A DNA stretch of 64,000 nt from Butyrivibrio sp. (GTDB lineage Bacteria; Bacillota; Clostridia; Lachnospirales; Lachnospiraceae): assembly GCF_017433805.1 (NCBI RefSeq), contig NZ_JAFRGN010000013.1:310001-374000 (forward strand), written 5' to 3'. Every line of letters begins with the position of its first letter. The first letter of the stretch is position 1. The position numbers were made by a program, and so were the translations under genes. The notes beneath the pieces were generated by a model. It was not told the origin of the DNA, made no database searches, and was given only the letters and a program-made list of their open reading frames with translations. Positions 45,393 through 54,456 of this stretch are shown here, one piece after another.

Positions 45393-45633
45393 AACATATA
45401 AAATATAAAATCTCATACTTCTTATATACTTTCCAATTTTCCAGCTATCCCAAAGAACATATAATATCGGCATTATAAGATAATTTATAGCTACTATGTT
45501 AATTGCAGCTTAAATGAGGTATCAACATAATCCAGTAACTGCATTTCACAGTATAACTTCGCCCCGTGAAAGTCGAGATACATTCTCTGTCACTTCCTTT
45601 GCATTGTGACATGCTGCGCAGCAGCAGAAGCCA

Positions 45634-46935
45634 TCACAGTGATGCCACAGTTCCAGCAATACTTCCGCTTGTGAAAGCCCACTGCAGATTGTAGCCGCCG
45701 CACCTACCGTCAACATCAAGAAGCTCGCCAATTACGAAGATTCCATTGTGGCCATTAACTGTCATATCATCCTTGATATCTCCAAGGCTAACACCACCAG
45801 AAGTAACCTGAGCCTGTTGATATCCATAGCTCTCTGAAAGCTTGATCTTATAATTCCTGTAACTGTCAAAAATACTCAGAACCATGCTCTCAGAAATATT
45901 CTTCATCTTCATGGAAGCCCCCATCTTCATGCGGGCAATGACCATATCATTGATATTACTGTTATAAAAGCCATTCAGGAAGTCCTTAAGGCTTCTGTCG
46001 TCGCGAAGTCTTAGCATCTCTTTCTCAAGAGCCAGGAAGTCATCATCATCGTAGTCTGGAAAGAAGTTGATTGAAACATAGATAGGCTTACCTTCTTCAA
46101 GGAACTTAACAATCTTGCCACTAGCCTGCATTACAGGGATTCCAGAAATACCATCCTTGGTAAACTGAAGTTCACCAAATTCTGTTGCAAGAGCTTCTAC
46201 CCCCAGCATAAATGAAATCTCTGCTGTACATCTGACACCATTTGTCGGCATAGTTTCTGACTCATCACATTTAAAGCCAACAAGAGCCGGATGAGTATCT
46301 TTAATAGTCATTCCCAACTGCTTGCAGATATAATAGCCGTCGCCAGTAGACATTGTACTCTTGGCACCACTAAGAGATCCTGTAGCCAGGATAACTTTGT
46401 CAGCCTCATAGGAATTCATATTAGTTACAACAGTATATTTTTCACGATTAGGGTCTATCTTGGCACCACGAGTAAGAACAGCTTCAATCTGCTTGGCATC
46501 AAGCGCCTTATTATCAGGTTCCATCTCATGAACCTTAACAGACTTAACCTGCTCGCCATAAATAACCTTAACCCCGAGCCTTTTGATCTCGCTCTCAAAT
46601 GCAGACACAACCGTACTAGCCTGGCCTGACACAGGGTAAAGGTATCTCTCTTCACTTTTTATTACGATACCAAGGGATTTGAAGAAATTGATAACATCAA
46701 GAACGCCATAAACAGACAACCATTCCTTCATTCTCTTCTCTGCAGAAAGGTTGTACATCTTCTCGTTCATATCAAGATTTGATAAATTGCATCGTCCATT
46801 TCCTGTCATGGAGAGCTTTTTACCAAGCTGTGAATTCTTCTCAATTATGGTGACATCTGCACCATTTCTGGCAGCGTAAATAGCAGCGCACATACCAGCC
46901 GCTCCGCCGCCAGCAATTATTATTTTCTTACTCAA
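45634..46935 (-). CDS. BaiN/HI0933-type FAD-dependent oxidoreductase
   Basis: This 433-aa flavoprotein begins MSKKIIIAGGGAAGMCAAIYAARNG with IEKNSQLGKKLSMTGNGRCNLSN, the HI0933/BaiN signature. The remaining features (YPVSGQASTVVSAFE, ATGSLSGAKSTMSTGDGY, TSGGVSLGDI, FVIGELLDVDGRCGGYNLQWAF) complete it. Relatives are annotated as aminoacetone oxidase-like or BaiN, the latter linked to bile acid metabolism in gut clostridia, but that name does not prove the activity here. It starts two bases after the MOP-type flippase gene, so they are co-transcribed. Confidence 0.9.
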   Translation of the reverse strand: MSKKIIIAGGGAAGMCAAIYAARNGADVTIIEKNSQLGKKLSMTGNGRCNLSNLDMNEKMYNLSAEKRMKEWLSVYGVLDVINFFKSLGIVIKSEERYLYPVSGQASTVVSAFESEIKRLGVKVIYGEQVKSVKVHEMEPDNKALDAKQIEAVLTRGAKIDPNREKYTVVTNMNSYEADKVILATGSLSGAKSTMSTGDGYYICKQLGMTIKDTHPALVGFKCDESETMPTNGVRCTAEISFMLGVEALATEFGELQFTKDGISGIPVMQASGKIVKFLEEGKPIYVSINFFPDYDDDDFLALEKEMLRLRDDRSLKDFLNGFYNSNINDMVIARMKMGASMKMKNISESMVLSIFDSYRNYKIKLSESYGYQQAQVTSGGVSLGDIKDDMTVNGHNGIFVIGELLDVDGRCGGYNLQWAFTSGSIAGTVASL

Positions 46936-46937
46936 AA

Positions 46938-48578
46938 TTATTCCTCATAAAACTTGTCATGCTGAACCTTGGAAGAAAAAGAAGTAAAGAATCTTCCAAG
47001 TGGAACCAGCTCAAGCTCATGGGTTCTGATTCCCTTAAGCACAACCATCAATACCAAATAAACTATTACAAATACTATAAGACTAATTACAAGAGTCAGC
47101 ACCTCACCGATCAGATTGACGAAAATCCTGTCCAAAGCAAGTAGTACAAGACCTGATACGCCAGATGCAAGAAGCGGAATACCAATATTCATCAGCATGT
47201 TGGCTCTTAGCTTTAACATCTTGAGTATCATGAACATGCATGAAACATCATATATCAGGAATGAAACAATCTGTGCCAAAACGATTGATTCAATCTTATT
47301 ACCCATGACAATAGATAGTAATATCAAAAGACCTATATGAACAGCCCATGATATTGTCAAATTAATAGTCAGCAGCAGGCTCTTACCCATGTGATTAAGA
47401 AGCCATGATACCAGTACGCCAAGTGCCAGCAAAAGTATCATAATAGAAGCCAGTCTGAAAATACCACTTACTTCACTTGTGCTCTTCCCATAAATAGCAA
47501 TCTGAATACTGTCAGCAACCACAAAAACTGCTGTAAATACAGGAATCAGAAGCAGGTAAGTAAAATGCAAAAGCTTCTTAAGTCTGTCTCTTGCGCCCTC
47601 TATCTCATCTCTCTCAACCCTTGCCATAACCCTGTTCCAGGACTTAATGAAAGGAATGCAGCAAAGGAAAGAAATAAATATCACAAAAGAAACAACTCGT
47701 CCGCTATATGCTCCATACCTGGCGATCATATCTACTGTATTATCCGCCTTTATCTGAAGCAGATTATAAACTATATTGTCTACAAGCAGCATCAAAAGCG
47801 CGGATGCATACAGATATATTATAGGTCTGATGCTTGTGTAAACATCATTCTTATTATCAAGATATCTTGGTGCACCATTTTTAACGATGCCAGCTATCTC
47901 CTTCTTGCGAATGGAATAACTGATAAGTATCTGAAAAAGACCTATCAGCGAACCAATAAGAAGTCCAATCATCATGCCTGATGCGCCATAAATAGCGCTG
48001 TACTCATCACCATGGAAAAGATCATTAACCTTCTTACCATAGTTGTACATAAGACCTGAAATAATCCCACCTGAAATAAATGAAGCTATCGAAATAAGCA
48101 GGTCAGAAATTACTATTGGCTTGGTGTAGCCAAGTCCTTGAAGGTAGCCTCTTAAAACTCCCTGTGGACATAACAGCACAAGGCTCACAGCCACTATTAT
48201 CAGCTGGAAATAAACTTTACCTGATCCGAGAACATTTTTAGCTATGCTAAAGCTTCCAAGGCCCAGAATTGCTGCAATAACAATTCCAGCCAGAGAAAAC
48301 ATTCTCATCGATCTCTTCATATTGGTCTCAGCATTAATAAACTGAGATCTTCTGGCACGAAGTCTCACCATAACATAAACTGATTTCTGCGCAGCCAGAA
48401 CAAAAGATATATATAACAAAAAGAAAAGAGTATTAGGAACTGAACAAAAGCCAGCTCCCTTATCCCCAAATATACGCACTGATATTATGTTAAAAAACAT
48501 CATAATGCAGATAGACCAGTAAACAGCTGACGTCAAAATGTCAGGTCTGATCCTCTTCTCCTCAGTGTAGCTCTTCAT
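46938..48578 (-). CDS. MOP-superfamily flippase (polysaccharide transporter/SpoVB-like)
   Basis: This 546-aa protein has about 12-14 hydrophobic segments with the polysaccharide transporter/MurJ-like organisation: an early conserved helix with NIISVRIFG, GVLRGYLQGLGYTKPIVISDLL typical of Wzx/SpoVB, and later long paired helices. It probably moves a lipid-linked glycan precursor across the membrane. The precise substrate (peptidoglycan lipid, capsule or spore-related) cannot be told. A GGGGAG site precedes ATG 48578. It is 21 bases after ybeY and two bases before the FAD gene. Confidence 0.85.
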   Translation of the reverse strand: MKSYTEEKRIRPDILTSAVYWSICIMMFFNIISVRIFGDKGAGFCSVPNTLFFLLYISFVLAAQKSVYVMVRLRARRSQFINAETNMKRSMRMFSLAGIVIAAILGLGSFSIAKNVLGSGKVYFQLIIVAVSLVLLCPQGVLRGYLQGLGYTKPIVISDLLISIASFISGGIISGLMYNYGKKVNDLFHGDEYSAIYGASGMMIGLLIGSLIGLFQILISYSIRKKEIAGIVKNGAPRYLDNKNDVYTSIRPIIYLYASALLMLLVDNIVYNLLQIKADNTVDMIARYGAYSGRVVSFVIFISFLCCIPFIKSWNRVMARVERDEIEGARDRLKKLLHFTYLLLIPVFTAVFVVADSIQIAIYGKSTSEVSGIFRLASIMILLLALGVLVSWLLNHMGKSLLLTINLTISWAVHIGLLILLSIVMGNKIESIVLAQIVSFLIYDVSCMFMILKMLKLRANMLMNIGIPLLASGVSGLVLLALDRIFVNLIGEVLTLVISLIVFVIVYLVLMVVLKGIRTHELELVPLGRFFTSFSSKVQHDKFYEE

Positions 48579-48599
48579 ACAACGCTCCCCTAGCTAAAA

Positions 48600-49103
48600 C
48601 TAATCTCTGGTAATACCAAGTGATGTCAAAATTTCGTTCTGCTTGCCTTCCATAACAGCAGCTTCCTCTGCTTCCATGTGATCATAGCCACATAAATGAA
48701 GCATACTGTGAGCTACAAGGAATGCAAATTCTCTTTTCTCTGAATGTCCGTATTCAAGAGCCTGTGATCTAACCCTGTTCTCGTTGATGACAATATCGCC
48801 AAAGCTGATATTCCCTGTGTCAGGATTAAGGAGATCAATTTTCTGCTCCCCATCTATCACAGAAAAATCTCCTGGCTCCTCATAGCTGACGTTAGGAAAA
48901 GATAAAACGTCTGTAGGATTATCTATCTGTCTGAATTCATTGTTAATCTCTCTGATGCCCTCATCATCTGTAATTGTGAGGCAAATCTCAACCTCATAAG
49001 GGCATTTCTCCTCGTCGAGAACTGCCTGTGCAACTGTTCGTCCGAGTTCTTCAATATCAAAGTCAAAGCGTGCGTCAACTTCATTTTCAACGCAAAAAAT
49101 CAT
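48600..49103 (-). CDS. ybeY: Endoribonuclease YbeY (rRNA maturation factor)
   Basis: This 167-aa protein has the zinc motif HSMLHLCGYDHMEAEEAAVM (HxxxHxxGYDH), preceded by DNPTDVLSFPNVS, both diagnostic. It acts in 16S rRNA 3'-end processing and ribosome quality control. ATG 49103 lies inside the end of the preceding gene (17-base overlap) with AAAAAGGAGAAGC as ribosome site. The phoH - HD protein - ybeY order is a common Firmicutes arrangement. Confidence 0.96.
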   Translation of the reverse strand: MIFCVENEVDARFDFDIEELGRTVAQAVLDEEKCPYEVEICLTITDDEGIREINNEFRQIDNPTDVLSFPNVSYEEPGDFSVIDGEQKIDLLNPDTGNISFGDIVINENRVRSQALEYGHSEKREFAFLVAHSMLHLCGYDHMEAEEAAVMEGKQNEILTSLGITRD

Positions 49104-50298
49104 AATAGAGCTTCTCCTTTTTGAGTATTTTCTTCATCTGTTCATATTCTCTGAATGTAACATCACAGTTCTTAAGCTCGCCGTCAGCCTCTTTTTTCTC
49201 AAATACTTTATCAATAAGCTGGTCATAATCAATCTTGGCATCCTTGTTCTGCTTGATAAGGTACATGATAGAAGCAATAACTGTCTCTGTAACATTTATA
49301 GTAAGAGCTTCCTTGGATCTGACTGGAGATGAGGAGGGATCAATATACTCGTGCAAAAGAGATATTGCCTCATCAGGGAAATGATGTTCCTCATAAATAG
49401 GCTTAACACTTTCCCAGTCCTTCTTGCCCTGTAATATTCCTATTCTGTGATAGTAGGAACAGTTCTTGATGGCTCTGGCATTAAAACCAAGGCCATTGGC
49501 TATTCTCTCGGCAAGATACGCTGTGTGAATAGCTTTGAAATAATCATCCTTGTTGTAATTCTTAAGTTCAACAAGAAGTGGATACTCTGTATCATTGATA
49601 TCCATATACATATCATTGGACTTCCTGATGATATAAACACCAAATATATTCAGGAAAATCAGCAATATGATAAGATTCAGCATCAGGTTCAGAATAGGCA
49701 GGATCAGAATATTAAATGATAAGGTTCTGTTCTGGAACAAAACGTTAAACGCTATCAAAAGAACTGCCTGCATCATAAGAGAAATGGCAACAGGGATTCC
49801 TATTGAAGTATTCTCTTTAAGGTCTCTGAACATAGAAAGTGCAACGGTTCCAGCAAGCACATACATGAACAGCTCGCCAAAGTGACCATTTTCTTCCAGC
49901 ATAACAGAAATAGTTACAAGCCCTACTCCGGAAACAAGCCCAATCTCCATGTTGGAAAAAAGCCCCAGAATCACAAACATTGACATATATGGCCAGAACT
50001 GATTAGGCACAAGACCGAAAAGACAAGCCAGCAAAAGGAAGCTGGAATAAACAACTATAAATCTGTCCTTGTGTTTGTAATTGTCATATGAAAAGCCCTC
50101 TTCGCCTCTGCTGATGGCGTCCATTAACATAAACAAAACTGTACCGGTAATGATAAGAGAAACTATGGTGTTTCTCAAAATGGCTTCGTAACTCTTCCCT
50201 GTCAGAAAAGAAAACGCAAAAACACACAGTCCTGTGAGCAAGAACATTCCGCCATAGCAAAGTCTAAGCTTTAAACTAATTTTGTTCTCACTTTCCAT
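49087..50298 (-). CDS. PgpH-like membrane protein with degenerate HD domain
   Basis: It lies between phoH and ybeY, the usual position of pgpH (7TM-HD c-di-AMP phosphodiesterase), but is only 403 aa against about 700. The large N-terminal extracytoplasmic 7TMR-HDED part appears absent. Residues about 12-225 carry seven or so membrane helices. The cytoplasmic part (about 230-403) can be aligned by eye with the PgpH HD domain, yet the metal ligands have changed: YHHSxxVANLAE has become YFKAIHTAYLAE, YYHDIGK has become YYHRIGI (Arg at 285), and the EQHHG region is LHEYIDP. Hydrolysis of c-di-AMP therefore looks unlikely. ATG 50298 is chosen (GGAGAG upstream, 11-base overlap with phoH); the frame from 50397 runs through phoH. 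A regulatory or sensor role is possible. Confidence 0.75.
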   Translation of the reverse strand: MESENKISLKLRLCYGGMFLLTGLCVFAFSFLTGKSYEAILRNTIVSLIITGTVLFMLMDAISRGEEGFSYDNYKHKDRFIVVYSSFLLLACLFGLVPNQFWPYMSMFVILGLFSNMEIGLVSGVGLVTISVMLEENGHFGELFMYVLAGTVALSMFRDLKENTSIGIPVAISLMMQAVLLIAFNVLFQNRTLSFNILILPILNLMLNLIILLIFLNIFGVYIIRKSNDMYMDINDTEYPLLVELKNYNKDDYFKAIHTAYLAERIANGLGFNARAIKNCSYYHRIGILQGKKDWESVKPIYEEHHFPDEAISLLHEYIDPSSSPVRSKEALTINVTETVIASIMYLIKQNKDAKIDYDQLIDKVFEKKEADGELKNCDVTFREYEQMKKILKKEKLYYDFLR

Positions 50299-51331
50299 CT
50301 CTAGGTTTTCTCTCCAATTTCTGAATTGATTTCTTTTTCTGCTTGTTAGCAGCCTTCTTCTCATAATCCTCGTAGGCCTTAACAATCTTCTGAACAAGTG
50401 GATGTCTTACTACGTCACTACTTGTCAGTGTGCAGAAGGCTATATCATCTATTCCCTTGAGGACACTTTCTGCCACGTCAAGTCCAGACTTCACATCTGG
50501 AGAAAGGTCCTTCTGAGTAGCATCACCAGTGATGATAACCTTGGAACCAAAACCAATTCTGGTAAGGAACATTTTCATCTGTGCAGGAGTTGTATTCTGA
50601 GCCTCATCCAGAATAATAAATGCATTATCTAGTGTTCTACCTCTCATGTACGCAAGAGGAGCAACCTCTATAAGGCCCTTTTCCATGTTCTTGATAAAGT
50701 TCTCTGTGCCCATAATCTGGTACAGAGCATCGTACAACGGTCTAAGATAAGGATCAACCTTGCTCTGAAGGTCACCTGGCAAAAAGCCAAGCTTCTCACC
50801 AGCCTCTATAGCTGGTCTTGTCAGAATGATCCTGCTGACTTCTTCTCTCTGAAAAGCTGTTATAGCCATGGCCATAGCAAGATACGTCTTACCAGTTCCT
50901 GCTGGTCCCAGACCAAATACAATCATCTTATTTCTGATAGCATCAATGTATTTCTTTTGTCCTAGAGTCTTGGGTTTGATAGGCTTACCAGAAATGGTAT
51001 GACAAATAACGTCCCTGTCTATATCTACAAGCACGTTATCATTTTGACTTTCTTTTGTTTTGACTGAATCTTCCTTAAGAGAAATGGCGTAATCTACGCT
51101 CTGCTCCTCTATGCTGGTGCCACGTCTGGAGAGCTGAACCAGTTCTCTTATGATACTGGAAGCTTTAGCTGCTCCCTCCTTGTCACCAATTATATGTAGC
51201 TCACCATTTCTATCAATGATCTCCACGTGGAGGCTCTTCTCAATCTTGCGAATATAGCTGTCATTGCCCCCAAATATATTCCTCTCATCATCAGCTGTAA
51301 GAGCTAATGATAACTCTGTAATCTCACTCAT
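50288..51331 (-). CDS. phoH: PhoH family ATPase
   Basis: This 347-aa protein has a KH-like N-terminal part (about 15-75) and a RecA-like ATPase domain with Walker A GPAGTGKTYLAMAMA and Walker B IILDEAQNTTPAQMKMFLTRIG, the PhoH/YbeZ signature. It is thought to be an RNA-associated ATPase or helicase acting with YbeY. The C-terminal about 25 residues are Lys/Arg-rich. Its start is 14 bases after rlmH; its end overlaps the next gene by 11 bases. Confidence 0.95.
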   Translation of the reverse strand: MSEITELSLALTADDERNIFGGNDSYIRKIEKSLHVEIIDRNGELHIIGDKEGAAKASSIIRELVQLSRRGTSIEEQSVDYAISLKEDSVKTKESQNDNVLVDIDRDVICHTISGKPIKPKTLGQKKYIDAIRNKMIVFGLGPAGTGKTYLAMAMAITAFQREEVSRIILTRPAIEAGEKLGFLPGDLQSKVDPYLRPLYDALYQIMGTENFIKNMEKGLIEVAPLAYMRGRTLDNAFIILDEAQNTTPAQMKMFLTRIGFGSKVIITGDATQKDLSPDVKSGLDVAESVLKGIDDIAFCTLTSSDVVRHPLVQKIVKAYEDYEKKAANKQKKKSIQKLERKPRDGK

Positions 51332-51345
51332 CCAACATTCCCCAA

Positions 51346-51828
51346 TTATTTATGATAAGGTTCACCACGATTGATACGATATCCCCTGTAAATCTGCTCC
51401 AGCAGAATCACGCGCATCATCTGGTGCGGAAAAGTCATATCTGAAAAACTGATCTGACTGTTTGCCTGTTTAAGCACTGATTCGTGTATTCCAAGGGATC
51501 CACCTATAATAAACTGTATGTGGCTCACACCAGATACTCCCTTATCCGCAATAAACTCAGCAAAACCTTCTGATGAATATTTCTTACCACCAATAGCAAG
51601 AGCACAGACATAGGCTGAAGGGTCGATATTCTGCAGAATCCTGTCGCCTTCTTTTTTCTTGATCTGCTCTTCAATGGCTGGTGGCGCATTATCAGGAGTT
51701 TTCTCGTCCGGTACCTCTATGATATTTATTTTACAATACCTGGACAATCTTTTGGAATACTCTGCTATAGCATCATTCCAATATTTTTCCTTGATCTTGC
51801 CTACGCAAATAATACTTATTGTACTCAT
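51346..51828 (-). CDS. rlmH: 23S rRNA (pseudouridine1915-N3)-methyltransferase RlmH
   Basis: This 160-aa SPOUT methyltransferase has the expected length and the C-terminal trefoil-knot motif FIIGGSLGIHESVLKQA, MTFPHQMMRVILLEQIYRGYRI and the ending GEPYHK. It methylates pseudouridine 1915 of 23S rRNA. Its ATG (51828) overlaps the stop of the MORN gene in an ATGA, so their translation is probably coupled. Confidence 0.97.
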   Translation of the reverse strand: MSTISIICVGKIKEKYWNDAIAEYSKRLSRYCKINIIEVPDEKTPDNAPPAIEEQIKKKEGDRILQNIDPSAYVCALAIGGKKYSSEGFAEFIADKGVSGVSHIQFIIGGSLGIHESVLKQANSQISFSDMTFPHQMMRVILLEQIYRGYRINRGEPYHK

Positions 51829-52832
51829 TTAGCTATAGTACCACCTGTAATAATTCCAGAAACACCGTTATCAACAGCCTTGTTTTTAACCATCCAGATA
51901 TGATTATCAATGTTTTCTCTCTCGCTAAGTGTAGCGATTCTGCCCTTGGAATCCTCAGAAGTATTAAGAACCTGTACCCAGTTACCCATATCGCAGGTTC
52001 CAAGCCATTCCTTGGTATCATAGTTATTATCTACAGTAATAATGTACATCTCGCCGTTATAATAGCCGTTAGCGAAGTATCCAATAGCATTCTGAAGATA
52101 AAGATCAGCACTGTTCATGTATTCCTGATTATAGTCATAGTGCTCCTGTCCACGTCCGTTGGGCATGTCGTCAAGCCACTCTCCGAAATACATATGCTCT
52201 TTAACTACATACTCACTGTATGAAGGATAAAAAGATATCCACTTGCCGTCTCCTGATCTGACTCCATCCTTCCAATGTCCGTAGTAATACTGATCATTAG
52301 CATATACTGCAAGCCCTATTCCATCAGGCTGTCCATTTCCATTAACTTCACCGTGATAATAGAAATCCTTGGTTCCATCTAGTGAAAAAGACATCGCTTC
52401 AAATCTCTCGAGATGTGCAAGATCTCTTACAGCATCCTCATTACCGGCTTCAAAGTATGTAAACATCTCCTGAAGCTGAGCATCCCTGTCATACTTAAGA
52501 GTCTTGTATACATCCTTAAGTACTGCCCCCTTTGTCTCATAGAAGCTGTTACCTGAAACTGTTCCCTTCTTGGAATTAACATATTCTGAATAAGGCACAA
52601 ATGATGTACTCTCAGTTGCTGCATCGTCTACGCTTACATCTGTAGATGCTATACTTGATGCCTCTGTGCCTTCTGCAAGGTTAGATGCATATTCAGCTAT
52701 ATTGTCATTTAATTTCTGCTCATCATCCTTAGAGCCTGTTCCTGATAATGCAAGGAACAATATCAGTATCAATAGTATAAGTCCTGCAATCCCTGCAGTA
52801 ATAGCAATTTTAATTTTTTCTTCTCTGTCCAT
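51825..52832 (-). CDS. Membrane-anchored protein with MORN-like repeats
   Basis: This protein of about 335 aa has one N-terminal membrane helix (about residues 10-34, IAITAGIAGLILLILILFLAL), a Ser/Thr/Asp-rich stalk (about 35-100), and MORN-type repeats with YYYGHWKDGVRSGDGKW, YFGEWLDDMPNGRGQEHYDY and YYNGEMY (about 160-260). MORN repeats form extended beta-sheets and often mediate binding; the ligand here is unknown. I prefer ATG 52832, with GGAGAG just upstream, to the GTG at 52838. It precedes rlmH with a four-base overlap. Confidence 0.8.
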   Translation of the reverse strand: MDREEKIKIAITAGIAGLILLILILFLALSGTGSKDDEQKLNDNIAEYASNLAEGTEASSIASTDVSVDDAATESTSFVPYSEYVNSKKGTVSGNSFYETKGAVLKDVYKTLKYDRDAQLQEMFTYFEAGNEDAVRDLAHLERFEAMSFSLDGTKDFYYHGEVNGNGQPDGIGLAVYANDQYYYGHWKDGVRSGDGKWISFYPSYSEYVVKEHMYFGEWLDDMPNGRGQEHYDYNQEYMNSADLYLQNAIGYFANGYYNGEMYIITVDNNYDTKEWLGTCDMGNWVQVLNTSEDSKGRIATLSERENIDNHIWMVKNKAVDNGVSGIITGGTIAK

Positions 52833-52977
52833 TTCCACTCTCCAAACATTTTTTATTGTATCATATTTATTCCTCTATTTCTCATACTACATGAGAATTC
52901 TTAAGATTTACCGTCGAAATTTCTTAAGATTTTATGTATGTCGTATTTACGTTTATATACGCACTTTTATTCACACA

Positions 52978-53010
52978 CAAAAATAAGATGCCTATTTCTA
53001 GACATCTTAT
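52978..53010 (-). terminator. Rho-independent terminator after nfnB
   Basis: On the minus strand ATAAGATG(T)CTA and TAG(G)CATCTTAT pair (one G-U) around a short loop, followed by TTTTTG. It lies about 30 bases after the nfnB-like stop. The rest of 52833-53038 holds nothing else that I recognise. Confidence 0.8.
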
Positions 53011-53038
53011 CATAATAAAAAGTGTTTAAACTGTCTGA

Positions 53039-54424
53039 TTATTTGTTGGAGAGGTACTCATCAATACCCTTAGCAGCTGCCTTACCAGCACCCATAGCAA
53101 GGATAACTGTTGCAGCGCCTGTAACAGCATCTCCACCAGCAAATACGCCAGGCTTAGATGTCTGTCCGTTTTCTTCCTGAGCAACGATACACTTTCTGCG
53201 GTTAACTTCAAGTCCATCTGTTGTAGAAGAAATAAGTGGGTTAGGTGATGTTCCAAGGGACATGATTACTGCATCACACTCAATCTCAAACTCAGAACCA
53301 GGAACCTCTACAGGGCTTCTTCTTCCTGACTCATCAGGCTCACCAAGCTCCATTCTGATACATGTGATACCTGTTACCCAGCCGTTCTCATCAGCATGGA
53401 TCTCAACAGGGTTTGTGAGAAGATCAAAGATGATTCCCTCTTCCTTAGCATGTCCAACTTCTTCCTTACGTGCAGGAAGCTCTTCCTCACCACGACGATA
53501 TACAACGTGAACTTCTGAGCCAAGACGAAGAGCTGTTCTGGCAGCGTCCATAGCAACGTTACCACCACCAACTACAACGCACTTCTTAGGTCTCATGATA
53601 GGTGTTCTTGAATTCTCATCAAAAGCCTTCATAAGATTGCTTCTTGTAAGGAACTCGTTAGCTGAGAATACCCCCATTGCCTGCTCACCAGGAATGTTCA
53701 TGAATCTTGGAAGTCCGGCACCTGAGCCAATAAATACTGCCTCAAAGCCCTCTTTTTCCATAAGCTCATCTATTGTAACTGACTTACCGATAACAACGTC
53801 TGTCTCAAGCTTAACGCCAAGTGACTTAACGTTCTCGATTTCCTTCTTAACTACAGCATCCTTAGGAAGACGGAACTCAGGAATACCATAAACAAGAACT
53901 CCACCTGCCTCATGAAGAGCCTCGAAAATTGTTACATCATAGCCCATCTTAGCAAGGTCTCCAGCACATGTAAGTCCTGAAGGGCCTGATCCGATGATAG
54001 CTACCTTCTTGCCTTTCTTCTCTTTAGCGCCTTCTGGCTTGATTCCGAGCTCTCTTGCTGTATCAGCAACGTATCTCTCAAGCTTACCGATTGAAACAGC
54101 ATCGCCCTTGATTCCTCTTACGCACTGACCTTCACACTGGCTCTCCTGAGGACATACACGTCCGCATACAGCTGGAAGTGCACTTGACTTACTAATTGTC
54201 TGGTAAGCGCCCTCTACATCGCCTTCCTTAACCTGCTGGATAAATGCAGGAATATCAATTGATACAGGACAACCCTGAACGCATTTAGGGTTCTTACAGT
54301 TGAGGCAGCGCTGTGCCTCGCTTTCAGCTTCTTCTTTATTATATCCAAGGCATACTTCCTGGAAATTTGTAGCACGAACCTTGGCATCCTGCTCACGAAC
54401 AGGAACTCTTACAAATCCATCCAT
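53039..54424 (-). CDS. nfnB: NfnB/GltD-like NADPH-binding flavoprotein subunit
   Basis: This 461-aa protein has N-terminal cysteine motifs for Fe-S clusters (CLNCKNPKCVQGCPVSIDIPAF, CGRVCPQESQCEGQCVRG) and two dinucleotide folds (VAIIGSGPSGLTCAGDLAKMG, CVVVGGGNVAMDAARTALRLG), the GltD/NfnB layout. It ends PGVFAGGDAVTGAATVILAMGAG. Next to an NfnA/PyrK-like gene it most likely forms NfnAB, the NADH-dependent reduced ferredoxin:NADP+ oxidoreductase. A glutamate synthase small-subunit role is less likely because no large subunit is present. An AAGGAGAATT site precedes ATG 54424. Confidence 0.9.
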   Translation of the reverse strand: MDGFVRVPVREQDAKVRATNFQEVCLGYNKEEAESEAQRCLNCKNPKCVQGCPVSIDIPAFIQQVKEGDVEGAYQTISKSSALPAVCGRVCPQESQCEGQCVRGIKGDAVSIGKLERYVADTARELGIKPEGAKEKKGKKVAIIGSGPSGLTCAGDLAKMGYDVTIFEALHEAGGVLVYGIPEFRLPKDAVVKKEIENVKSLGVKLETDVVIGKSVTIDELMEKEGFEAVFIGSGAGLPRFMNIPGEQAMGVFSANEFLTRSNLMKAFDENSRTPIMRPKKCVVVGGGNVAMDAARTALRLGSEVHVVYRRGEEELPARKEEVGHAKEEGIIFDLLTNPVEIHADENGWVTGITCIRMELGEPDESGRRSPVEVPGSEFEIECDAVIMSLGTSPNPLISSTTDGLEVNRRKCIVAQEENGQTSKPGVFAGGDAVTGAATVILAMGAGKAAAKGIDEYLSNK

Positions 54425-54456
54425 CTGAATTCTCCTTACTATTCTATATTATGCTA

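Noticed and set aside
45546..45731. Minus-strand 61-codon frame rich in Cys and His
   Set aside because: Most of it overlaps the 3' end of the BaiN-type gene in another frame. It has no ribosome site and looks like a shadow.
53039..54424. Glutamate synthase small subunit (gltD)
   Set aside because: The motif set is shared, but the neighbour is an NfnA-type subunit and no glutamate synthase large subunit is present, so NfnB is the better call.
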